Source: Pedobacter roseus
GTDB lineage: Bacteria > Bacteroidota > Bacteroidia > Sphingobacteriales > Sphingobacteriaceae
Length of the DNA: 64,000 nucleotides
Reading direction: 5' to 3'
Assembly: GCF_014395225.1 (NCBI RefSeq)
Contig: NZ_CP060723.1
Span: 1,364,001-1,428,000 of the forward strand
In this document: positions 1 through 7,684 of the stretch, piece by piece
How the letters are laid out: the number at the start of each line of letters is the position of its first letter
Position numbering within the stretch: position 1 is the first letter of the stretch
Notes under the pieces: generated by a model
Databases searched by the model: none
Told to the model about the DNA's origin: nothing
Seen by the model: the letters and a program-made list of their open reading frames with translations, nothing else
Translations under genes and position numbers: made by a program

Positions 1-937
1 GTCCGCCAACTACATCACCAATGGCGTAGTAACCTTTAACCGAAGTATTGTAAAACTCGTCAGTAACGATTTTACCTTTTTCGGTTTTGATACCGGTTTC
101 TTCTAAACCAATGTTTTCGATATTGGCAACAATACCAGCAGCCGAAAGTACGATATCGGCCTCGATAGTCTGCATACCTGAAGCTGTTTTAACCGAAACT
201 TTGCAACCTGCGCCGCTGGTATCAACTGATTCAACGCTTGCTGAAGTCATTACATCGATGCCCACTTTTTTCAAGCTGCGCAATAATTGTTTAGATACAT
301 CTTCGTCTTCTACAGGAACAACGTTATCCATAAACTCAACAATGGTTACTTTGGTGCCCATTGTAGCGTAGAAATAAGCAAATTCTACACCGATAGCGCC
401 CGAACCTACCACTACCATACTTTTTGGTAATTCAGGAAGTACCATTGCCTGGCGGTAGCCGATAATTTTTTTACCATCCTGTTTAAGGTTTGGCAACTCT
501 CTTGAGCGCGCGCCTGTGGCAATGATGATGTTTTTAGCACTTAGTTCCTGTTGAGAACCATCCGCACCTTTAACTTCTAATTTGTTCCCTGGTTTAACTT
601 TACCAGTTCCCATGATTACGTCAATTTTATTTTTTTTCATTAAAAACTGAACGCCTTTACTCATGCCATCGGCAACACCGCGGCTGCGTTTTACAACAGC
701 GGCAAAATCTGCTGTTGCACCAGCAGTAGTAATTCCGTAATCAGCAGCATGATTGATATATTCGAAAACCTGAGCGCTTTTTAAAAGTGCTTTGGTAGGG
801 ATACAGCCCCAGTTTAAACAAATACCACCTAATGATTCACGCTCCACAATGGCAACTTTTAGTCCCAATTGAGAAGCTCTGATTGCAGCTACGTAACCAC
901 CTGGGCCGCTGCCTAAAACAATAACGTCGTAATTCAT
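1..937 (-). CDS. lpdA: Dihydrolipoyl dehydrogenase (E3), 3' end outside window
   Basis: Flavoprotein E3 subunit that reoxidises dihydrolipoamide with NAD+ in the 2-oxoacid dehydrogenase and glycine cleavage complexes, in the cytoplasm. Reading the minus strand from ATG at 937 gives an N-terminal FAD-binding motif GSGPGGYVAA at residues 9-18. The redox-active disulfide motif CLNWGC follows at residues 40-45, which is diagnostic of the family. A second Rossmann motif (VVVGSGAIGVEFA) lies around residue 180, and the FAD motif with AIGD is near the window edge. About 312 codons are visible of the usual roughly 465. The C-terminal dimerisation domain with the catalytic His-Glu pair is beyond base 1. 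No gene partner is visible upstream; the next gene diverges from it across a 690-base gap. Confidence 0.95.
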   Translation of the reverse strand, partial: MNYDVIVLGSGPGGYVAAIRASQLGLKVAIVERESLGGICLNWGCIPTKALLKSAQVFEYINHAADYGITTAGATADFAAVVKRSRGVADGMSKGVQFLMKKNKIDVIMGTGKVKPGNKLEVKGADGSQQELSAKNIIIATGARSRELPNLKQDGKKIIGYRQAMVLPELPKSMVVVGSGAIGVEFAYFYATMGTKVTIVEFMDNVVPVEDEDVSKQLLRSLKKVGIDVMTSASVESVDTSGAGCKVSVKTASGMQTIEADIVLSAAGIVANIENIGLEETGIKTEKGKIVTDEFYNTSVKGYYAIGDVVGG

Positions 938-1627
938 CTGTTTCTTTTAATTTGTTATTTATCTTTCAGATGGAGCTTACCATAATTAGATCATCATTTT
1001 ACAGATGTTTAGTTATGGACGGTTCATATCTAATTTTAAAGAGATTTGTTTTTTAATTGTTCTGTGTTAATCTGTAATCTTAAGGTTCTGGTACATTGTA
1101 CGGTAAACCCCCGCACTACAAAAGTTAAAGGTTTTGCTCCTTTAATAATCCCTCAAAACTAAAAAAAAAATGTCAATTGAATAGGGCAATGTTGAGATAG
1201 CCTTTAAAAATTACAATGAATGAATATTGCTTTGAATATTTTATGCTAAAATAATAGCGATAATCAAGTTGATTTGCAGAATAATATATTGGTTAGGTAA
1301 CAAAAAGTTAAATAACCGGGATGTTATGGGTAAAAAAATGGTGTTAATATATATTATTTGAAAAATACCAATGTTAACATAGGTTTTATGCTTAAATTAT
1401 AATCAACTGATTGTTTCGTTATTAAAAATTTAGCTTTATTATCAATGTATTGATAAACTGAAAGTTATAATCCATGCAATATGTGTTAAATGTTGAAAAG
1501 TTTTGCCGGACTTAATAATTATTTAACATTGGATGTTAAAATGTGTTAAATTTTATTAGGACATTTGCAGCAATAAAATCCCTATTAGATTATTATTCAA
1601 CAACAAAAAACATTTAAAAAACAAAGT
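938..1627. other. Long AT-rich divergent intergenic region
   Basis: This 690-base gap separates lpdA from the Oar-like receptor gene and has no convincing ORF. It contains at least six TGTTAA hexamers on the plus strand (near 1065, 1342, 1372, 1484, 1534 and 1544). It also holds a perfect inverted repeat close to the receptor gene, listed separately. A one-mismatch -7 element (GACATTTG at 1560-1567) lies about 60 bases before the receptor start. An 11-base palindrome, GTACATTGTAC, is at 1091-1101. Confidence 0.6.
1522..1540. promoter_or_regulatory. Perfect 8-bp inverted repeat, candidate operator
   Basis: TTTAACAT and ATGTTAAA flank a 3-base spacer (TGG), forming a perfect dyad. A further TGTTAA follows at 1544-1549, 10 bases (one helical turn) from the TGTTAA inside the dyad. 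The dyad ends 20 bases before the candidate -7 element at 1560, so it would overlap the -33 region of the receptor promoter. This is seen in sequence; the binding protein is unknown. Confidence 0.4.
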
Positions 1628-4600
1628 ATGAAGAAATCTTTACTTTTAAGATTAGTACTGGTTATTGTTGCATTTGTAGGTATTACTGTTGGTGCTAATG
1701 CACAGGTAACCACATCATCAATGACAGGAACAATTAAGGATGCCAAAGGCGCCTTACCTGGTGCAAGTGTTAAAGCAACACATACACCAACTGGGACTGT
1801 TTATTCTGTATCTACAAACAACGATGGCCGTTTTACCATCGGAGGTATGCGGGTTGGCGGTCCTTATACCATTGAAGTTAGTTTTGTAGGTTACAGACCA
1901 GAAAAACAAACTGAACTTTATTTAAAATTAGGTGAGCCTTATTTATTAAATTTAGTTTTAACTGATAATAGTTCAACACTTGCCGAAGTTAAAGTTGTAG
2001 GTCAAAGTAGCAATGCTATTATGAACTCTAATAAAACTGGTGCAAATACTGTAATTACCAGACAACAGATTCAAACTTTGCCAACCATTACACGTAGTGT
2101 TAACGATTTAACCCGTTTAACACCTCAAGCCAACGGTACATCAATCGGTGGGGGTAACTATCGTTCGAACAACTTTACTGTAGATGGTGCTAACTTCAAC
2201 AACCAGTTTGGTATTGGCCAAAACATTCCAGCTAATGGTTCTCCAATTTCTATTGATGCATTAGAGCAAATCTCTATTAATGTAACGCCTTATGATGTTC
2301 GTCAATCAGGTTTCACTGGTGGATCGGTAACAGCTGTTACCCGTTCAGGTACAAATGATTTTTCTGGAAATGCTTTCTATACCATGCGTGGCGAAGAGCA
2401 ACAAGGAAAAAGAATAGGCGAAACATATAGAATTCCTGCTACATCTATTCAGAAATTAGATGAGAAAAATTATGGTTTCAGCTTAGGTGGTCCAATCGTA
2501 AAAGATAAATTGTTCTTTTTTGTTAACTACGAGAAGAAACATACAGTTGAACCAGGAAATAACAGAATTGCTGCAACTCCAGGTTTACCGTATAATAGTG
2601 GTGTATCAACAGTTGCTCCTGCAACTGCTTCAGATCTTGACCAACTTAAATCTACTTTAATTTCTAAGTATGGTTACGATCCAGGTGTTTATCAAGGTTA
2701 TTCAAATATCAGTGATAACGAAAAAATGTTTGCCCGTTTAGACTGGAACATTACTAAAAATCACCGTTTCAGTGTTCGTTATAACCAGGTTGAGAGTAAA
2801 TCACCTAGTTCTGCAAGTACATCAGTAACTGGTTCTGGTGTAACTGGTAACTTAGGTTATGGTAACAATAGATCAGGAACTGCAACCAATGCTGGTTTAA
2901 ACTTTTCTAATTCAAATTATTACCAGGCAGCAAACTTATATTCTGCTGTAGCTGAGTTAAACTCAAATTTCGGAAGTAAAGTTACTAACGTTTTACGTGC
3001 TACTTATTCTCACCAAAATGACCCTAGAACTTCAGATAGTTCTCCTTTCCCTTTGGTTGATATCTTAAATAACACTCAAAGCGGAACATCAGCTGGTAGC
3101 GTTTTAACTACATTTGGTTACGAACCATTTACTTATGGAAACTTAAGGGATGTTAAAGGTTACACTTACAGCGATGATGTAAGTTTGGCTTTAGGTAAAC
3201 ACAACATTACTTTAGGCGTACAAGCTGAGTTCAGCACAACTAAAAACGGTTTCCAACGTTTCGGAACAGGTTTTTACACTTTTGCTTCTTATGCTGATTT
3301 TTATAACAACGCTAAACCATTACAGTATTCTGTAACTTATCCATTAACTGCTGATGGTTCGCAAGCATATCCAAGCTTTAAATTTGCTCAATACTCAGCT
3401 TATCTGCAAGATGAGTTTACGGTATCTGATCGTTTAAAATTAACTGCGGGTATCCGTTTCGAGCGCGCAACATTCCCTGATGTTTCAGAAATTAAAACCC
3501 ATCCTTTAGTTGCTGCGCAAACTTTTGCTAATGGCGAGAAAATTGATACTGGAGTTTTACCAGAAGCTAAATTAACTTATTCTCCACGTTTTGGTTTTAA
3601 CTGGGATGTATTGGGTGATCGTTCATTACAAGTTCGTGGAGGTTCAGGTATCTTCACTGGTCGTGTTCCTTTTGTATGGATTGTTTCTCAATCTGGTGAT
3701 GCTGGTTTATTACAATTTACTCAAGTATACTCTGGACAAGCGAATACTCCATTCTTTAATCCAAGTATAGCTCCAAATTTAACATCTGCAACTGCTCCAG
3801 CTGCCGGAACAAGTATCCCTGGAACAATCAGTGCATTATCACGTAACTTGAAATTTCCTCAAACCTGGAAATCAAGTTTAGCAGTAGATTTTAAATTGCC
3901 TGGTGGAATCGTAGCTACCTTAGAAGGTATTTATGGTAAAGATTTAAATGTAGCTGTTGGTCAGAATGTAAACTTACAAACGCCTACCGCTTTAAACATT
4001 CCAGGTTATCCTGATAACAGACCATTCTACGGAAGTACTGTTAATGCCAGACAGGTAGTAAATATGACAGCTGCCGGTATTCCAAGTACTACTGGTACTT
4101 CAGCCTTAAATGTTGTTGAAATGACAAATGCTAAAGGTGGATATAACTGGCAAGCAACTGCTCAGTTAACTAAACAATTTCAAGGTGGTTTATCTGCAAT
4201 GGTTGCTTACACAAGATCTGATCAACGTAACTATGGTGACGGAAGTGGTGACCAATTATTAAACTTGTGGTCTATTCCATTTACTTCAACAAATGCTAAT
4301 AACCCAACATTAAGTTATTCTTCAAACTTAAATCCTGACCGTGTTATTGCTAATATCTCTTATAGAAAAGAGTACTTGAAGAACTTAGCAACATCGTTCT
4401 CTTTGTTTTACTCAGGATCTCAACAAGGAAGATTCTCATATAGCTACAGCGCAGATTTTAACCGTGATGGACAAACAAATGATTTGATCTATATTCCTCG
4501 TGATGCTTCAGAGATTAACTTTGTTAATATTCCTACAGGAACTACAGGGTATGCCAGAGGATATACTGCTCAAGAGCAGAGTGATATCTTCATGAATTAT

Positions 4601-4984
4601 ATTGAGAACGATAAATATTTAAGCAAACATAAAGGTGAGTATGCTGAGCGTAACGCAGCAACTTCTCCTTGGAGAAATCAGTTTGACTTTAGGTTAACCC
4701 AGGAAGTTTTCAGAAATTACGGAAAATCTAAAAATTCATTTCAATTTACAGTTGATATCTTTAACGTAGGTAACTTGTTGAACCGTAAATGGGGTAATGT
4801 AAACTTTGTAAACAACTCTGCTATTCTTGTTCCTCAGAACGTTTCATCTATCAGCCCTACAACTAAGCCTACATTCAGACTTGCTGCAACCCAAGGTGAT
4901 ATTGTTAGAGAAACATTTGGAACTTCACAAACTATTTTGTCTACTTACTACATGCAGTTCGGAGTACGTTATAATTTCAACTAA
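1628..4984 (+). CDS. Oar-like TonB-dependent outer-membrane receptor
   Basis: Large outer-membrane protein of 1118 residues in the Oar/TonB-dependent receptor family. Residues 1-26 are a clear signal peptide ending ANAQ. Residues about 28-110 are a carboxypeptidase-regulatory-like (CarboxypepD_reg) beta-sandwich domain. A plug domain follows (about 130-240) and the rest is barrel, ending in the aromatic-rich strand GVRYNFN typical of Bam substrates. Unlike SusC proteins it has no SusD neighbour; instead a small lipoprotein starts 26 bases downstream, so the pair is probably co-transcribed. The gene is strikingly rich in codons ending in A or T. The substrate cannot be read from sequence; Oar proteins have been linked to adhesion, protein secretion or uptake. 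ATG at 1628 is preceded by an A-rich leader, as is usual in Bacteroidota. Confidence 0.88.
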   Translation: MKKSLLLRLVLVIVAFVGITVGANAQVTTSSMTGTIKDAKGALPGASVKATHTPTGTVYSVSTNNDGRFTIGGMRVGGPYTIEVSFVGYRPEKQTELYLKLGEPYLLNLVLTDNSSTLAEVKVVGQSSNAIMNSNKTGANTVITRQQIQTLPTITRSVNDLTRLTPQANGTSIGGGNYRSNNFTVDGANFNNQFGIGQNIPANGSPISIDALEQISINVTPYDVRQSGFTGGSVTAVTRSGTNDFSGNAFYTMRGEEQQGKRIGETYRIPATSIQKLDEKNYGFSLGGPIVKDKLFFFVNYEKKHTVEPGNNRIAATPGLPYNSGVSTVAPATASDLDQLKSTLISKYGYDPGVYQGYSNISDNEKMFARLDWNITKNHRFSVRYNQVESKSPSSASTSVTGSGVTGNLGYGNNRSGTATNAGLNFSNSNYYQAANLYSAVAELNSNFGSKVTNVLRATYSHQNDPRTSDSSPFPLVDILNNTQSGTSAGSVLTTFGYEPFTYGNLRDVKGYTYSDDVSLALGKHNITLGVQAEFSTTKNGFQRFGTGFYTFASYADFYNNAKPLQYSVTYPLTADGSQAYPSFKFAQYSAYLQDEFTVSDRLKLTAGIRFERATFPDVSEIKTHPLVAAQTFANGEKIDTGVLPEAKLTYSPRFGFNWDVLGDRSLQVRGGSGIFTGRVPFVWIVSQSGDAGLLQFTQVYSGQANTPFFNPSIAPNLTSATAPAAGTSIPGTISALSRNLKFPQTWKSSLAVDFKLPGGIVATLEGIYGKDLNVAVGQNVNLQTPTALNIPGYPDNRPFYGSTVNARQVVNMTAAGIPSTTGTSALNVVEMTNAKGGYNWQATAQLTKQFQGGLSAMVAYTRSDQRNYGDGSGDQLLNLWSIPFTSTNANNPTLSYSSNLNPDRVIANISYRKEYLKNLATSFSLFYSGSQQGRFSYSYSADFNRDGQTNDLIYIPRDASEINFVNIPTGTTGYARGYTAQEQSDIFMNYIENDKYLSKHKGEYAERNAATSPWRNQFDFRLTQEVFRNYGKSKNSFQFTVDIFNVGNLLNRKWGNVNFVNNSAILVPQNVSSISPTTKPTFRLAATQGDIVRETFGTSQTILSTYYMQFGVRYNFN

Positions 4985-5010
4985 GGCTGTAAATTTTTAA
5001 ATTGATTAAA

Positions 5011-5586
5011 ATGAAAAATATATTATCAAAAATTATGGTTGCGGCTAGCATTATTGTGTTATCAATGAACGCTTGCAAAAAAGACCCTAATGCTGAAAAA
5101 GAAGTTTCGGGTACAGGTGGTACAACTATTGAGTTGGCTAAAGGTGCTGCTATATCGGCTACAGGTACTGTAGGAACTAGCGTTGTAACGCTTAATTATA
5201 TTGTTGGAGAGAAACTTTTTCCATCAAAAATAATTCCTAAATTAACTGTTTATTACTTGGCTAATACTCAAACAAATACAAGTTCTGTTAGGACACAGCT
5301 TTTTACAGCTTCAAATGTTTCTTTAGCTGCAACTGCATCGCCTATTACTGGTGCACCAGTGGTTACTGCAATTGGTGCTTATGGAAATGCTAGTAATATT
5401 GTTTGGGGACTTACCTACACATTTAATTTAAGTCAAATAGGCAAGGGCCTTTTCACAACAAGTAACGGTGTTACTTCGCAATCAAGAGGAACAAGCGTTA
5501 TTATTGTTGCTCAGGATGCTGCTAATGTAACGTTGGCAGAATACACTTTTGCACTTTCTGAATTTGGATTAAGAGCTGCATTGTAG
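5011..5586 (+). CDS. Small lipoprotein, function unknown
   Basis: Predicted lipoprotein of 191 residues. The start chosen is ATG at 5011, giving the N-terminus MKNILSKIM, rather than an in-frame TTG at 5002. It has a hydrophobic stretch and a lipobox SMNAC with the acylated Cys at residue 22, followed by KKDPN. The mature part is rich in Thr, Ser, Val and Ala with alternating hydrophobic residues, as in a beta-sandwich; I recognise no named family. It begins 26 bases after the Oar-like receptor and is followed by a strong terminator, so it most likely acts as a surface or periplasmic accessory of that receptor. That role is inference from position only. Confidence 0.75.
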   Translation: MKNILSKIMVAASIIVLSMNACKKDPNAEKEVSGTGGTTIELAKGAAISATGTVGTSVVTLNYIVGEKLFPSKIIPKLTVYYLANTQTNTSSVRTQLFTASNVSLAATASPITGAPVVTAIGAYGNASNIVWGLTYTFNLSQIGKGLFTTSNGVTSQSRGTSVIIVAQDAANVTLAEYTFALSEFGLRAAL

Positions 5587-5607
5587 CTTTTAAAAAATAA
5601 TTTTGAA

Positions 5608-5639
5608 AAGCTTCCGATGAAAATCGGGAGCTTTTTTTT
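5608..5639 (+). terminator. Rho-independent terminator after Oar/lipoprotein pair
   Basis: AAGCTTCCGAT pairs with ATCGGGAGCTT (one G-T pair) around a 4-base loop, followed by a run of T. It ends the plus-strand transcript 22 bases after the lipoprotein stop. Confidence 0.9.
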
Positions 5640-5800
5640 GTGACGGATAAAATTATTGTAGTCAGGACATGAGTGTTTATCGGATTTTAATAAACCGATT
5701 GCCTTTTTTAAATCTTTGATAGCACAAACTGATTTCATTAGCCAGAAAAAGAAAGCTGCCGGACAATAATTTCCCTTCCACAAATTTGTAGAAAGGTCAT

Positions 5801-5838
5801 AAAAAAAGGGTCTGAAATTTTATTTCAGACCCTTTTTT
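5801..5838 (-). terminator. Bidirectional-looking terminator downstream of purM
   Basis: A perfect 10-bp stem (GGGTCTGAAA with TTTCAGACCC, loop of 5) is flanked by seven A on one side and six T on the other, so it can work in both directions. It lies just after the purM stop on the minus strand. Confidence 0.9.
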
Positions 5839-5855
5839 AATATGTATATTATTTC

Positions 5856-7037
5856 TTAATTGTAAACAAAAGTACCTTTTTCGCTTTCTATGGTTACCTG
5901 TTTCTGATTGCCTCTTTCTACACGGCCAATTACCTGAGCGTCGATATTAAAGCTTTTTGAGATCTCGATGATGCTATCTGCAATCTCTTGAGGAACATAA
6001 AGCTCCATGCGGTGGCCCATATTAAATACCTTGTACATTTCCTTCCAATCGGTGCCCGATTGCTCTTGTATCAATTTAAATAGCGGTGGAATAGGGAATA
6101 AATTATTCTTGATGACGTGGATATCATCATTGATGAAGTGTAACACTTTAGTTTGTGCGCCACCACTGCAATGTACAATGCCATTAATCTGGCTGCGGTA
6201 GCTTTCTAAAATCTTTTTAATTACCGGGGCATAAGTACGGGTAGGTGATAATACCAGTTTACCGACTGTAGTTTTGCCAAAACCTTCGATTTCTATTTCT
6301 TCGGCCAATTGCTTTTGACCAGAAAAAACCAGGTCGAAAGGAACGGCCGGATCAAAACTTTCAGGATAGGTATTGGCAACAGATTTCTCAAAAACATCGT
6401 GACGGGCGGAGGTTAATCCGTTCGATCCCATGCCACCATTATATTCGGTTTCGTAGGTCGCTTGTCCGTAGGAGGCTAATGCCACAATTACGTCGCCTGG
6501 CTTAATGTTGTCGTTGCTGATGATGTCTTCGCGCTTTAACCTGCAGGTTACGGTAGAATCGACGATAATAGTCCTCACGAGGTCGCCTACATCTGCGGTT
6601 TCGCCGCCGGTTGAGTAAATGGAGATGCCCTGTTCGCGTAAATCGGCCAAAATTTCTTCGGTTCCGTTAATTACGGCAGCAATCACTTCGCCGGGAATCA
6701 GGTTTTTGTTCCGGCCAATGGTTGAGGATAGTAAAATGTTATCAGTAGCACCCACGCAGATCAGATCGTCGATATTCATGATAATGGCATCTTGTGCAAT
6801 GCCTTTCCATACCGAAATATCGCCGGTTTCTTGCCAGTAAACGTAAGCTAAAGAAGATTTGGTACCGGCACCATCGGCGTGCATAATGTTGCAATATTCC
6901 TCATCTCCACCTAAAATATCGGGGATGATTTTGCAGAACGCTTTAGGGAAAATTCCTTTGTCGATGTTTTTGATGGCATTGTGCACATCTTCTTTTGAGG
7001 CAGAAACGCCGCGTTGATTGTACCTATTATCACTCAT
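5856..7037 (-). CDS. purM: Phosphoribosylformylglycinamidine cyclo-ligase (AIR synthetase)
   Basis: Catalyses the fifth step of de novo purine synthesis, FGAM + ATP to AIR, in the cytoplasm. The protein has 393 residues, longer than the roughly 345 of E. coli PurM, as I expect for Bacteroidota. The family glycine-rich segment HADGAGTKSS (about residue 55), the segment STGGETADVGD and a C-terminal NMGHRMELYV segment are visible. The open frame extends 48 codons further upstream to 7181. That extension is encoded by a 7-bp tandem repeat and is unlike any PurM. ATG at 7037, giving MSDNRYNQRGVS, is the correct start. A TATCTTTG promoter element ends 8 bases before it, which supports this choice and implies a very short leader. 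purL lies 4.7 kb away on the same strand but not in an operon. Confidence 0.95.
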   Translation of the reverse strand: MSDNRYNQRGVSASKEDVHNAIKNIDKGIFPKAFCKIIPDILGGDEEYCNIMHADGAGTKSSLAYVYWQETGDISVWKGIAQDAIIMNIDDLICVGATDNILLSSTIGRNKNLIPGEVIAAVINGTEEILADLREQGISIYSTGGETADVGDLVRTIIVDSTVTCRLKREDIISNDNIKPGDVIVALASYGQATYETEYNGGMGSNGLTSARHDVFEKSVANTYPESFDPAVPFDLVFSGQKQLAEEIEIEGFGKTTVGKLVLSPTRTYAPVIKKILESYRSQINGIVHCSGGAQTKVLHFINDDIHVIKNNLFPIPPLFKLIQEQSGTDWKEMYKVFNMGHRMELYVPQEIADSIIEISKSFNIDAQVIGRVERGNQKQVTIESEKGTFVYN

Positions 7038-7044
7038 GTTGCCG

Positions 7045-7052
7045 CAAAGATA
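7045..7052 (-). promoter_or_regulatory. Bacteroidota -7 element for purM
   Basis: The minus strand reads TATCTTTG, a perfect match to TAnnTTTG. Only 7 bases separate it from the purM ATG, so the transcript would be almost leaderless. No clear -33 TTTG is visible. Confidence 0.5.
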
Positions 7053-7090
7053 GTTTTTTAAGGTGGAAGGTAAAAGGGGAGAAGTTAGAA

Positions 7091-7124
7091 AGTCGGAAGT
7101 CGGGAGTCGGAAGTCGGGAGTCGA
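7091..7124. repeat. 7-bp tandem repeat AGTCGGR, nearly five copies
   Basis: AGTCGGA and AGTCGGG alternate (7091, 7098, 7105, 7112, then a partial unit at 7119). Pure short-period repeat in the gap upstream of purM; it creates a misleading in-frame extension of purM. It is too short-period and spacer-free to be a CRISPR. Confidence 0.9.
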
Positions 7125-7628
7125 TGGTAAATTGTGAGTCATTGTCAGAGGTTTTTCCCTGCACAAGGCTTGTTTTAACAAGAAAATTGAAAAAGGTTTT
7201 GGAAGCGAAAGTTGTCATTTCATGGCGGTTTGCAGCCCCGCTTTTCCTGCTGCCGTTTTAAAGCTATCGAAAAAAAAACATTTAAGTTATAAAACGGCAT
7301 TCGTACAATCGGGCTTAGGACATTTAGGATTGCTCGTTGTGGCAGATTTTTCCCTTGCACAGGCCTATCTAAAATAAACCTGATTGTATGGATGCTGGTG
7401 CAGCAACATTAAAATTGGCAGCGCCATTGTAGCAGGAAGGAAAGCAGGGCTGTTTTAACCGATGAGCACAGGGATTGCTTTCCAAAAAAAAATGTTTAAC
7501 TAACTAAGATCACCTAAGTTTGTTTACCACGAAGACACAGAGAACAAAGGTAAAAATGTTTTTTACAGAGAGCATTAAGATTGCTTTGTCGGCTGAAAAA
7601 CCCTTATAGCAATGACGAATTTCTTGAA

Positions 7629-7661
7629 ACAAAAAAAGGCGTAGAGTAAACCCTACGCCTT
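7629..7661 (-). terminator. Terminator of glnA
   Basis: A perfect 9-bp stem AAGGCGTAG/CTACGCCTT with a short loop. The run of A at 7631-7637 reads as a T tract on the minus strand, right after the glutamine synthetase stop. Confidence 0.85.
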
Positions 7662-7684
7662 AAACCTTTTAGCTTATGCCTTTC

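Larger units (their letters stand above)
7038..7684. other. Intergenic region with degenerate repeats
   Basis: Apart from the purM promoter, the AGTCGGR repeat and the glnA terminator, this 647-base stretch holds no gene. It contains two diverged copies of one sequence. TTTTTCCCTGCACAAGGC (near 7153) resembles TTTTTCCCTTGCACAGGC (near 7346). GCAGCCCCGCTTTTCCTGC (near 7230) is the inverted counterpart of GCAGGAAGGAAAGCAGGGC (near 7433). Near 7525 is a CCACGAAGACACAGAGAAC motif of the kind seen as dispersed intergenic repeats in many bacteria. Both look like decayed dispersed repeats. Confidence 0.5.

Noticed and set aside
5511..5783. 90-codon minus-strand open frame overlapping the lipoprotein gene and terminator
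   Set aside because: It runs antisense through the lipoprotein end and a strong terminator; there is no support as a gene.
5640..5800. Possible small RNA between two terminators
   Set aside because: No promoter element, conserved structure or family could be recognised in this short stretch.
7091..7124. CRISPR-like repeat
   Set aside because: A 7-base period without spacers; it is a simple tandem repeat. No CRISPR array or cas gene was seen anywhere in the window.
7038..7181. N-terminal extension of purM
   Set aside because: The 48 extra codons are encoded by the AGTCGGR tandem repeat and flanking junk. The conserved protein starts at 7037 behind a promoter element.
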